This document shows, one piece after another, positions 10,067 through 19,900 of a stretch of DNA of 64,000 nt; the first letter of the stretch is position 1; each line of letters begins with the position of its first letter. The notes under the pieces were generated by a model. That model was not told where the DNA came from and did not search any database. It was given only the letters and a program-made list of their open reading frames with translations. Origin of the DNA: Rhodopirellula sp. (lineage in GTDB: Bacteria > Planctomycetota > Planctomycetia > Pirellulales > Thermoguttaceae); NCBI GenBank assembly GCA_012728855.1, contig JAAYEH010000704.1:1-64000 (forward strand), in the 5' to 3' direction. A program made the translations under genes and the position numbers.

Positions 10067-11615
10067 AGCGCAACGCCTCCACGGGGTGCAAGCAGGCCGC
10101 ACGCAGCGCCGGCAGGACACTGGCCATGACGGCGATGACCAGGGCGCCGAAAACGATCCAGGTGACCGTCCACGGGTCGACGATCGTCGGAATCTTATAG
10201 AAGTAGTAAATCGACGGATCGAAAATCTTCTCGCCTCGGACCCAGCCGATCAGCTCGGCGATCGGGTTGATGTACTTGACGAACAGCAGTCCCAGGACCA
10301 TACCGACTCCGGAGCCGACCACACCCAAGGCCAGGCCGTACCCCAGAAAGATCCCCATAATGCCCGATCCCGATGCGCCGAGCGACTTGAGCACGCCGAT
10401 ATCGCGAGTCTTCTCCACGACGATCATGAAGAAAATCGCCAGAATGCCGAAGCCCGAGACGGCGATGATCAGAAACAGCAGGATGTTGAGAATGGCGGTT
10501 TCCATCTGGACGGCGGCCAGCAACGCGCCCTGCTTGTCGCGCCACGTTTGTACGAGATAGAGTTCGGGCGTGAAGCGGGCCGCCAGCTTGTCGCGGATCA
10601 TGTCGCCGTCGACTCCCGGCTTGAGCTTGATCTGGATGGAGTTGACCATCCCGACACGAGTCGTCGGGTCGATCATCCCGCGAAGCTGCTGCAGCTTCTC
10701 AATCGGAACGAAGACGAAGCTCGAATCGTATTCGCTCATCTTGCTCTCGTAGAAGTCGACGATCGTGAACGTGTCGCTGACGGCCTTGGGCGGAGTGCCT
10801 GCCGTGGGAAAGGTCAATTTCACATCGTCGCCGGGCAGGACGAGAAAACGGTCTTCGCCGTCGGAGGTGCGAAAGCTCCCCAGGGCAATCCCCAGAACCA
10901 GGCCGGCATGTTGGTCCCGGCTGGGATCGAAGGCGCTGGCTTGGGTTCCCGCCGCGGCGAAGGGATCCAGCGGCTCGGCGTCGGCACTTGTCGGGGCGTC
11001 GTCGGCCAGTACCGTCGTGTCGTTTGCCAGAGGAGCGTTTGCGTTTTTCTGCTCGAAGAAGCTCTCCCGCATCCGCTGTAGTTCCGCGGCATTGCGGCGG
11101 TGCTGCCATCCGGCCACCGACATCTGCCGGCGCTCGACGGCCTCGGGACCGGCCTGGTGGTCCAGAGTATCGTAGCCTCCTTCGCGGAGATCGAAGCTCA
11201 TCGCCCGCCGGTTTTCCGGGTGCTGGAGGTAGCGGCTGAAGTCGCTCACCTGGCTTTGGGTCTTGCCATCGATGCCGATGAGTTGGACTTGCCGGGTGAT
11301 CCAATTCTCACCGCAGCGGAAGTTGAGCATGGCCGGCACGACGACCGTCGGCGTCATTCCCTCAATCGAGTCGCCGGCGATTTGCCGGATCTGCTCGGTG
11401 TGCCACTCGGCGTCGCAAAAGCCGTTGATGCTCCGCGATTCCAGCACGAGATCGGAGAGGATCCCATGGATGCGATCCTGCATCTCGGTGGTGAAGCCGG
11501 ACATCACGCTGTTGACCACGATCATCGTGGCGACGCCGAGCATCACGCTGACGATCGACGCCAAGGCGATGTAGCGGGTGCGGAGATAACGCCAGCAGAG
11601 CAAGAGCTTGTACAT
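10059..11615 (-). CDS. ABC transporter permease (LolC/FtsX-like)
   Basis: 518 aa; N-terminal LLLCWRYLRTRYIALASIVSVMLGVATMIVVNSVMSGF, C-terminal FtsX-type IAVSGFGILAIFFMIVVEKTRDIGVLKSLGASGSGIMGIFL. Confidence 0.9.
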   Translation of the reverse strand: MYKLLLCWRYLRTRYIALASIVSVMLGVATMIVVNSVMSGFTTEMQDRIHGILSDLVLESRSINGFCDAEWHTEQIRQIAGDSIEGMTPTVVVPAMLNFRCGENWITRQVQLIGIDGKTQSQVSDFSRYLQHPENRRAMSFDLREGGYDTLDHQAGPEAVERRQMSVAGWQHRRNAAELQRMRESFFEQKNANAPLANDTTVLADDAPTSADAEPLDPFAAAGTQASAFDPSRDQHAGLVLGIALGSFRTSDGEDRFLVLPGDDVKLTFPTAGTPPKAVSDTFTIVDFYESKMSEYDSSFVFVPIEKLQQLRGMIDPTTRVGMVNSIQIKLKPGVDGDMIRDKLAARFTPELYLVQTWRDKQGALLAAVQMETAILNILLFLIIAVSGFGILAIFFMIVVEKTRDIGVLKSLGASGSGIMGIFLGYGLALGVVGSGVGMVLGLLFVKYINPIAELIGWVRGEKIFDPSIYYFYKIPTIVDPWTVTWIVFGALVIAVMASVLPALRAACLHPVEALRYE

Positions 11616-11648
11616 AGGGATTGTCGTTCCTTCTTCCGTGACGAACGC

Positions 11649-13136
11649 TCATTCCGCTTCCGGCCGCAGCAGCGGGAAGAGGATCACTTCGCGGATCGTC
11701 TGCGTGCCGGTCAGCAGCATCACCAGCCGATCGATGCCGACGCCCAGTCCGCCGGCCGGCGGCATACCGTGGCGCAAGGCCCGGATGAAGTCGCGGTCCA
11801 TCTTGGCCATCGAGTCTTCTTCCGAGAGGCCCTCCAACTGCTTGCCGAACAGTTCTTCCTGCAGGTCCGGGTCGTTGAGTTCCGTGTAGGCGTTGGCCAC
11901 CTCCATCCCCTCGATAAACAATTCGAAACGCTCGGCGACCGCCGGGTCCGCCGCCTTACGTTTGGTCAAGGGGCAGATGCTGGCCGGGTAGTCGAGCACG
12001 AAGACCGGCCCCTTGAGACGCCGCTCCACCTCCGCTTCGAAGACCTCGTTTTTGACCACGTCCGGGTGTTTGCCGGCCGTTTCCAAGCCGATCTTGTTGG
12101 CGTGGGCCTTCACTGCCTCCACATCGGCGGCATCCGTGCCCGTATGCTCCCGAAAAACCTCATCGTAGGATTTGCGCGCGAAGGGGGGGCTGAAGTCGAT
12201 CTCGCTTTCACCCCAGGGCAACCGCAGCGGCTGCCCCGAAGCGCCGATCGCCTCGACGATCAGCTTCTCGGTCAAGTCCATCATGGTGCGGTAATCGCCG
12301 TAGGCCTGGTAGGCTTCCAGCATCGTGAACTCGGGATTGTGCCGCGGGCTGATCCCTTCGTTGCGATAGACGCGGCCCAACTCGAAGACCCGTTCCATGC
12401 CGCCGACCAGCAGCCGCTTCAAATGCAGTTCCAGGGCGATTCGCAGGTAGAGATCGATGTCCAGGGCGTTGTGATGCGTGACGAACGGCCGGGCGGCGGC
12501 GCCGCCGGCGATGGCGTGCAGAGTCGGCCCTTCCGCCTCCACGTAACCTTCGGCGGCCAACGTCCGGCGTATCGAGCCGACGATCTTCGTCCGCTTGAGA
12601 AACCTTTCGCGGACCCCCTCGGTATGAATCAGATCGAGGTATCGCATCCGGTATCGGAGTTCCGGATCTACGAGTCCCTTATGCTTCGCGGGCGGGGTCT
12701 CGAGCGACTTCGTCAAAAAGTGCAGATCCTCAGCGAAGATAGTCAATTCGCCCGTCTTCGTCCGTTTCAGTTCCCCGTCGACGCCGATCAGGTCGCCGAG
12801 GTCGAAGCACTGGGCGATTTCCCAATTACGCTCGCCCACCTGGTTCTTGCCGAGAAACAGTTGGATCCGGCCGGTCCAGTCCTGGATATCGATGAAGATC
12901 AGTTTGCCGGCTCTGCGTTGGAGAACGATCCGTCCGGCGGCACGCACTTTGGGCCCATGCTGCTCGGGCGGACGTCCCGTCTCGCAATCCCCGCTCGGAA
13001 CAACCTCGATCTCGTTTTCCCGGTCGCGGATCGTGCCGATCGGTATGTGGTCGTCAAATCGCCCACCCCACGGATCGACACCCAGTTCGATCAGTTTCTG
13101 AAGCTTATCGCGACGGGAGGCTTCCAATTCGGCCAT
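11649..13136 (-). CDS. lysS: lysyl-tRNA synthetase (class II)
   Basis: 495 aa; FLKRTKIVGSIRRTLAAEGYVEAEGPTLHAIAGGAAARPFVTHHNALDIDLYLRIALELHLKRLLVGGMERVFELGRVYRNEGI; GLGVGIDRLVMLLTG. Confidence 0.96.
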   Translation of the reverse strand: MAELEASRRDKLQKLIELGVDPWGGRFDDHIPIGTIRDRENEIEVVPSGDCETGRPPEQHGPKVRAAGRIVLQRRAGKLIFIDIQDWTGRIQLFLGKNQVGERNWEIAQCFDLGDLIGVDGELKRTKTGELTIFAEDLHFLTKSLETPPAKHKGLVDPELRYRMRYLDLIHTEGVRERFLKRTKIVGSIRRTLAAEGYVEAEGPTLHAIAGGAAARPFVTHHNALDIDLYLRIALELHLKRLLVGGMERVFELGRVYRNEGISPRHNPEFTMLEAYQAYGDYRTMMDLTEKLIVEAIGASGQPLRLPWGESEIDFSPPFARKSYDEVFREHTGTDAADVEAVKAHANKIGLETAGKHPDVVKNEVFEAEVERRLKGPVFVLDYPASICPLTKRKAADPAVAERFELFIEGMEVANAYTELNDPDLQEELFGKQLEGLSEEDSMAKMDRDFIRALRHGMPPAGGLGVGIDRLVMLLTGTQTIREVILFPLLRPEAE

Positions 13137-13406
13137 CAGCGCATGGTATCCTGTCTAGGGCTAACTCGCGGGAGTCAGGGATTCTAGTGAAACTGCCGCC
13201 GGGGTCAACGCCAACTGCCGCGACCGGCATTCAAGACGAAGGTACGAACCACCAAGAAGAACTACTGCTTGTGATTGTGGTGGATTTTGCGCAGATGGAG
13301 AATCCGTCCAATCACGAGCAGTGCCACACTGAAAACCGGAACGCCCGCAATGACGCGTCGACTTGGGATAACTTCACCTGGAGCGAAGCGTCGACAACCC
13401 CACGTG

Positions 13407-14384
13407 TCATGAAGCGCGTCCATTTGCGTATTTCCGAACCAATGCCGCATCCTCGCCAGGCTGGTCGCTGTACTGGTCATAGATGCCCACGATCACGGCA
13501 TCGGTCGGCTTGATCGCGGCGAACGTCTCCCGAAACGCTTGTTCCACCCATGCTTTCCGGTCCGAGAGGCGGCCGGCGGCGAGGATCTTGAACGCCAGGC
13601 AAGGGCGGCGGGTGTTGCGTATCGCCTCGAACATCCGCGGCGGGTCTTCCTTCAGATAGACTTCGTTGACCGGCAGCGGCACTCGGCCGAGCAGTTTCTT
13701 GAGGTCTTCCTCGCTGCGGTGTCGCTCGTAGACGCAGGTCATGTAGTAATCCACATCCCACCCTTTCGACTCGACCGCGTCGACCACGTCCGGCATATGC
13801 GTGGAGACGCCGACCATCATCCCCGTGTCGCGAACCTGCTTGAGAAAATCGCGGATCTCGTCGAGCCGCCCCGCCTTGAAGAGCCCATCGGTCACCTCGC
13901 CGTGATGGGCGACCCCGATACAGCCCCCCGCGGCCAGTTTGGCCAGGTCGTTGGGATTCTGGCCCAGGGAGATCGCGGACATCTTTCCGCCTTCATCGAC
14001 GAACCGCCGGTACAAATCCAGATTGACCAGACCGGAAATCTGCCAGCAATTGATTCCCACCTCCTGGCAGCGCCTGAGCGTCTTAAGGATCTGCTCCGAC
14101 GTGAAGTATTCTCGCATTTGCTGATTGACGAACGTCGACAGGTGCGAGCCGCCGTTGAACGGATTGGCGCCGCAAACGAGTCGAGAAAGACTGTGTTTGC
14201 CGAAAGCCACCTGCGGGAGCGCTGTCTCCGGTGCAGCCGCCCAGGCCGGCTGGCCCTGCGCCGCCGCCAAGCCGAGCGAGACCGCTCCGGCGGCCTTGAG
14301 GAACTCCCGGCGGCCGTCGCGACCCGCCATGGCTCCCTCCCCAGCAGGTTGCGGCCCGGAACCCCGTTTCTGGCAATCACTCAT
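13407..14384 (-). CDS. Tat-exported TIM-barrel / aldo-keto-reductase-like protein
   Basis: start MSDCQKR; Tat signal RREFLKAAGAVSLGLAAAQGQPAWAA; barrel-like body. Enzyme class not certain. Confidence 0.65.
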   Translation of the reverse strand: MSDCQKRGSGPQPAGEGAMAGRDGRREFLKAAGAVSLGLAAAQGQPAWAAAPETALPQVAFGKHSLSRLVCGANPFNGGSHLSTFVNQQMREYFTSEQILKTLRRCQEVGINCWQISGLVNLDLYRRFVDEGGKMSAISLGQNPNDLAKLAAGGCIGVAHHGEVTDGLFKAGRLDEIRDFLKQVRDTGMMVGVSTHMPDVVDAVESKGWDVDYYMTCVYERHRSEEDLKKLLGRVPLPVNEVYLKEDPPRMFEAIRNTRRPCLAFKILAAGRLSDRKAWVEQAFRETFAAIKPTDAVIVGIYDQYSDQPGEDAALVRKYANGRAS

Positions 14385-14623
14385 GAACTGGTCTCCTTGG
14401 CGATGACTCCCCGTTGTGCCGGTGTGGCTCACGAATTCAGATACCGGCGCCGTGTGCATCCTACCTCGACAGTTCCCAAACGCCAATAAGGCGAGACTAC
14501 GTGCGGCGGTTCCCCCCCAAAAGGCTTGCTTGAAAACTCTCGCCGCAAGGATCATCATGACACAAGGTGGCCCTGCTCAATGCAGTCGGCTCGCTTCGCA
14601 CCAACCGCTCCGAGAGAGGTTCC

Positions 14624-16051
14624 ATGAAAAACAAACACGCGATTCGCCTTGTGTCGCTCGTTCTTACCCTGGTTGCTCTTACCTCCGCCTCGGCGACGGC
14701 GGCGACCAAAAACGTCATCGTGATGATCGCCGATGGCGCGGGGTTCAACACCTGGCGGGCGGCCGGCATGTACCAGGGGAAACTGGGCAAGGAGATCTAC
14801 GATGGCCCGGGTTGGTCGAAATACGCCGTGACGACGTATGCCCTCTCCCTTTCCGAAACGCCGCGGGGAACGGGCGAGCAGCAGGCCGAACTCGTCTACG
14901 ACCCGGCTCGGGCATGGGACCGTTCGCCCGCCGGCGGCGTCCAGAAAGGCGGGACGGGCGACTTCACCGGCTACAATTGGCTCAAGTCGACCGCGACCGA
15001 CTCGGCCGCGGCCGCCACCGCCATGGCCACCGGAAAGAAGAGCTACAACAGCGCCATCAATTGGAGCGACCTCGATCAGCCCTTGTCGCTTTCCGTCGCC
15101 GAACTGGCCCGGCAGCACGGCAAGGCGGCGGGCGTTGTCACGTCGGTTCAATGGTCGCACGCCACCCCGGCCGCCTTCGGCGCGGCGCACCGCCGCGACC
15201 GGGACGACTACGTGGAAATCGCCAACGAGATGCTCTCCGCCGATACGCTCAACGTCATCATGGGCGCCGGCCACCCCGATTTCGACGACGACGGCAAGGC
15301 GGCCGCAGCGGACCCGAAGTACGTCGGCGGCGCGGAGTCGTGGAGCCAATTGAAGGCGGGAACGCACCCGGGCCGCTGGAAACTGATCCAGAGCAAGGAG
15401 GAATTCCAGTCGCTGACAATCGGCCCGACGCCGCGCCGCGTTGTCGGCACCGCTCAGGTCCGCCGCACTCTCCAGCAAAGCCGCCTCGGCTACGAAACCA
15501 ACGATGCGCCTGGAAGCGATCCGCTCAACAACAACGTTCCCTCGCTGGCGGTCATGACCAAGGCAGCCCTGAACATCCTCGACGAGGATCCGGACGGGTT
15601 GTTTCTGATGGTGGAGGGGGGCGCCGTCGATTGGGCCAATCACCAGAATCAGGCTGCTCGCATGATCGAGGAGCAACTTGCTTTTCTCGAGGCGGTCCAG
15701 ACGGTTGTCGACTGGGTCGCGGCGAACAGCTCGTGGGATGAGACGCTGTTGATCCTCACGGCCGACCACGAGACCGGGATGCTCTGGGGGCCGAATTCCG
15801 ACACCGTCGCCTTCCAGCCGCTGGTCGACAACGGCCCCGGCGCGATGCCCGGCCTTCACTACAACTCGGGCAAGCACACCAACAGCCTTTTGCCGCTCTA
15901 CGTCCGCGGGGCGCACGGCGACCGCTTCGCCGCGTTGGCGGACGGAGTTGACGCGACGGCCGAATCGACGTGGGGCGTCGGGCGGTATCTCAACAACACC
16001 GAACTGTTTGACGTTGTCGCCATCGCCGTGTTGAGGAGGATCGACCAGTAG
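14624..16051 (+). CDS. alkaline phosphatase (PhoA superfamily), secreted
   Basis: signal peptide MKNKHAIRLVSLVLTLVALTSASATAAT; VIVMIADGAGFNTW, TATDSAAAATAMATGKKSYN, VEGGAVDWANH, TADHETGMLWG. Confidence 0.92.
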   Translation: MKNKHAIRLVSLVLTLVALTSASATAATKNVIVMIADGAGFNTWRAAGMYQGKLGKEIYDGPGWSKYAVTTYALSLSETPRGTGEQQAELVYDPARAWDRSPAGGVQKGGTGDFTGYNWLKSTATDSAAAATAMATGKKSYNSAINWSDLDQPLSLSVAELARQHGKAAGVVTSVQWSHATPAAFGAAHRRDRDDYVEIANEMLSADTLNVIMGAGHPDFDDDGKAAAADPKYVGGAESWSQLKAGTHPGRWKLIQSKEEFQSLTIGPTPRRVVGTAQVRRTLQQSRLGYETNDAPGSDPLNNNVPSLAVMTKAALNILDEDPDGLFLMVEGGAVDWANHQNQAARMIEEQLAFLEAVQTVVDWVAANSSWDETLLILTADHETGMLWGPNSDTVAFQPLVDNGPGAMPGLHYNSGKHTNSLLPLYVRGAHGDRFAALADGVDATAESTWGVGRYLNNTELFDVVAIAVLRRIDQ

Positions 16052-16074
16052 ATCCCGCTTGCCGAGCGGGATCT
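16050..16074. repeat. palindromic element family 1, copy 1; possible terminator
   Basis: AGATCCCGCT-TGCCG-AGCGGGATCT, 10 bp stem overlapping the phosphatase stop codon. Confidence 0.85.
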
Positions 16075-16107
16075 GTCGTTGCTCAATACGTGATCCGATT
16101 TGACGTC

Positions 16108-16127
16108 GGGTGGATTTCAATCCACCC
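16108..16127. terminator. hairpin between convergent genes
   Basis: GGGTGGATT-TC-AATCCACCC, between convergent phosphatase and NYN genes; no clear T-tract. Confidence 0.5.
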
Positions 16128-16162
16128 TACCAAGATTGGCCAACTTGTTTTCTTGCGGCTCC

Positions 16163-16942
16163 TTACCCGTTTTTCAGCCGCACCTGGTAGTTGCCGCGGG
16201 CCTCGTCGTGGACGAGGCGAATGCAGCCTTTCGATTCGGCGTCTTCGAGCAATTCGGAAAAGGTGCGGTAGCCGTAATAGCCTTCGTTGAAGCCCGGGTG
16301 GACTCGCCGGATCGCCTGTTTGAGCATCGAGCCCCAGAGCGGGTCGTAATCCTGTTCCAAGGAGCCGACCGTCTCGACCAGCCGGTCGATCGCTTCTTGC
16401 TTCTTGTCCTGTTTCTTATCCGGCGCGTGCTTCGTCTTCTTCTGCGCCGGCCGCGGGGCCTGCGAGGCGCGGACCAGATCGTCGTAGTAGATGAACTCGT
16501 CGCAGTTGCCGATGAACAACCCCGACGACGAACTCTTCACCCCGCAGCCGATTACCCGCTTGTTGTTCTCCTTCAGCTTGGAGACCAGCGGAGAGAAGTC
16601 GCTGTCTCCGGACAATAGTGCGAAGATGTCGATATGCGATTTCCCGTAGCAGAGATCCATCGCGTCGACAACCATGTGGATATCGGCGCTGTTTTTGCCG
16701 CTCATTTTGCTCTGGGGGATGTCGATCATCTCGATGCTTTGCGAATGAAACTCGTCGACGGCGCCGCGGTAGTGGCTCCAGTCGCAGTAGGCGCGTTTGA
16801 AGACGATCCGCCCCTTTTCCAGCAGGCGCTTCAGCACCAACTGCACCTGGAACCCCTCCGCCTTCAGCCCGAGCATGTCGCGGACTCCCAGGGCGAGATT
16901 CTCGTAGTCGACAAAGACGGCAATCAGGGGTTCTTCGGCCAT
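16163..16942 (-). CDS. NYN/LabA (DUF88) domain protein with C-terminal OST-HTH/LOTUS-like domain
   Basis: 259 aa; AVFVDYENLALGV, DIHMVVDAMDLCYG, IFALLSGDSDFSPLVSKLKENNKRVIGCG; C-term DYDPLWGSMLKQAIRRVHPGFNEGYYGYRTFSELLEDAESKGCIRLV. Confidence 0.88.
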   Translation of the reverse strand: MAEEPLIAVFVDYENLALGVRDMLGLKAEGFQVQLVLKRLLEKGRIVFKRAYCDWSHYRGAVDEFHSQSIEMIDIPQSKMSGKNSADIHMVVDAMDLCYGKSHIDIFALLSGDSDFSPLVSKLKENNKRVIGCGVKSSSSGLFIGNCDEFIYYDDLVRASQAPRPAQKKTKHAPDKKQDKKQEAIDRLVETVGSLEQDYDPLWGSMLKQAIRRVHPGFNEGYYGYRTFSELLEDAESKGCIRLVHDEARGNYQVRLKNG

Positions 16943-19900
16943 TCGGTTACCTGGAGTTTGATTTCATCGGAGTTGGCTTTCAGTTCGGGGGCGTACATCG
17001 CCTCGCCGCGGGCCGGCAAGGCGCTGAACTTGCCGGGAATCTCGGCCCTCATGCGGTAGGCCACGCTGTGGTCGCCGCGAGCCAGGCTCCGCGTGAAGAA
17101 GACCACGCGGTTGTCGCGGAACTCGACATACGCGCCCAACGCGTTGCCGGTGTAGCCGCTGCGGAGGTCGACCGGTTCGAATCCGGCGGGCTTCATGTCC
17201 TGGAAGACCAGATACTCGTAGTCGTTCTTGCTATCGATCTCCAATTCGATCTCGACCAGCTCTCCGCTCTTCAAGGCGGCCAGATTCTCCAGCGGTTGGC
17301 GCTCGTACTTCTCCACGCGCTGGTCGACCGCCTGGCCGCGCGAGCCGGCCACCTTGATCGACGTGTCGACCGGCTTGAGGCGGTAATACTTTCGCCGCAG
17401 CTTGAGCTCCAACCCGGCGGCGGCGATCGGATCCTCCAGCGTGAAGTTGGTCAGGTAAGCGTTGAAGTAGAGCGGCCCGCCGCCCTTCTTCTTCAGTTCC
17501 ACCTGGTGCTCGCCGTCGGTCACCGCCGCGCCTTGGAGCACGAAGGCGTTGTCGAAGGTGAACAGCGTTTGCGGTGTGATCTCCACGGCCTTTTGGAGCT
17601 TGCCGTCGAACCAGACCTCCACGGTCATCTCCGGCTTGGCCTCGCCGCTGGCGCGGAGGAAATCGGCCATCGCCTCGACCACCAGGGCGGTGTCGCGGGT
17701 GGAATTCCAGTAGGTGGCGTGCTTGCGATTGTTGAGCAGGTATTTCACCAGCCGGCGGGCCAATTCGCCCTTGGGCTCCGTGCGGGCCAGCAGTTTTAGG
17801 TAATAGGCATGGGCCTCGTACTCGCTGCCGTACCAATACCACCAGGAACTCTCGGGGAGCTTGAGCCAAGCCGTCTGGTTTTCGTCGTCCTGCTGAACGT
17901 ACTGGCCGATGTTGCGGACGACCATCGCCAACTTCTCCCGCTCATTTTGCCTGTCGAGCGCCATGCCAAGCATGGCCAGGCCGTAGACAGAGAGCTTCGT
18001 GCGGTCGCGGTAAAGAAACTCCCGCATCTCGGCGTTGTTCTCGCCGGCGTCGACCAGCACCATGTAGACGAAGGCATCGAGGTTGTCGGCCGACTCTTTC
18101 CAGGGCTTCTTCTCCGGCTTGGCCGCGGCGCTGTTGAGCCGCTCGACCTGTTTGTTCTGGTAATCGTCGAGCCAGGCCACGCCTCGGTCCAACATGCCGG
18201 GGACTAGTGCCACGTCGCTGTGAACGGCGATCTGCAGGCCGTGGACGACCAGGGCGGTGGTGTGCGGCGTGGAGTGTTCGCCGTAGCCGGAGAACCATCC
18301 CCAGCCGCCGTCGGAAAGCTGCATCTCGGTAAGGGCCTTGACGCCCTCCTTCACCATCCGCTCGACCTCGGCCCGATCAAAAACCGGGTTCCGTTTGTAC
18401 TGCTTCCACTGCGCGGCCCGCTCGGCCGCCTCGCCAAGCTCCTGGGCGTTGAGGTTCGTTCGTTTCTTCTGAATGTCCTCCAGGTCGAGCCCCATCTCGA
18501 TGAGGCTCTTCTGCGTGATTACCGTGGGCAGGAAACGATTGAGCGTCTGTTCGGTGCATCCGTAGGGGTATTCGACGAGATAGGGCAAGGCGTCGACCAT
18601 CGCCCCGGCCAGGGTCGGCGAGTAGCCGACCTCCAGCCGCGACTGCTCGGGCCGCCGCTCGGCCGGCACGCGGAGCGTGAGTTTGGCCGATTGCTCCTGC
18701 GGTCGGATCGCCGCCGACCACGCTTCCATTTTCAACATGCCGTGGACGTAGCAGGGGAACCGCATCTCCATGGCATCCGACTCCTCGTCGGTCAACGCCT
18801 TCATGCGGATCACCGCCTCGCCCTCCTCGAGCACCTTCACGCGCCAATCGACACGGCTTTCGCCGTCGGCGGCGACCTGGACCTTGCGAACCGGTTCGTC
18901 CATCGCTTCGAGCACGTTGCCGTCGAGTTCCAGGGCCACCTGGACCGCTTTATCGCTGTTGAGGTAGTTGTGAACGTTGGCCGAGAGAACGACCTCGTCG
19001 TTCTGGACGAAGAACCGCGGGGCCTGCATGCGGAGGATCAGGTCTTTGCGGGTAACGACGTCGGTGAAGCCCTCGCCGACCTTGGTGCCGTGGCCCATGC
19101 CCCAGACCTTGATCCGCCAGGTCGTCAGGTTTTCGGGCATGTCGAGCGCTACGTCGGCGGTGCCGTCCGCGGCCGTGGTCAGCGCGGCGACCCAGAGAGC
19201 CGTATCGGCGAATTTCGTGCGGACGGTCGGCTCGACCAGCGCCGCCCCGCCGGCATCGGCGGCCGGCGCGGCGGCAAGTGCCATCGAAGAATCCATACCT
19301 TCCGCCATAGCCGGAGCGGCCATGGGGGCCATCGGCATGGCCAAAGCATCCGCCTTGTCGAAGCTTTGCCGCATCATCATAGCGGGGGCGCCCGCTTGAC
19401 GGCTCTTCCGCAAAACAGCCCCGCCGAACCCCATTGCAGCGAAGGTTCCTCCTCCCATGGCGCCGATTTCATCGGCTCCCGTGGCGCCAAAGACGCCGAT
19501 GTCGGACATTCCCGTTTCGTTGGAGCGAAGGAGGTTGTGGAAATACCGCTGGAGGTTCGTTTCGGTCCGCGGGTTGTGGTGCCGCCGCCATTTCCAGAAA
19601 AACTCCTTGATCTCCGGTACATTCGATCCGCCGGAGATGTATTCGACCGACTTGTCGTAGATGGCCACCACCGTCGATCCCACGAATGGTTTGCCGTGGA
19701 AATCGGCCAGCTTGATCTTCACCTTGGCCTTCTCGCCCGGCCGGTACGATTCGCTGGAAGGCAAGACGTCGACCGAGAGCACCCGCTTCTCCGGCGGCAC
19801 GACAATCTCGCGGACGGCATCAAACACCCGGCCGTCGGAAATCGTCACCGCTTCGACGAAGAAGTTGGGCATGTCCTTCTGGAGCACGCCGATCTCCTCG

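Noticed and set aside
11100-13187. 695-aa + strand ORF opposite lysS/lolC
   Set aside because: Antisense to unmistakable LysRS; no recognisable motif
13262-13480. 72-aa minus ORF with one hydrophobic segment after the Tat protein gene
   Set aside because: Overlaps the 3' end of the Tat protein gene, no convincing start or homology
14555-16120. 521-aa minus-strand ORF opposite alkaline phosphatase
   Set aside because: Antisense shadow; + strand PhoA motifs are decisive
17160-17185. tRNA T-loop-like string ggttcgaatcc
   Set aside because: Lies in the A2M coding frame; no acceptor or anticodon stems around it
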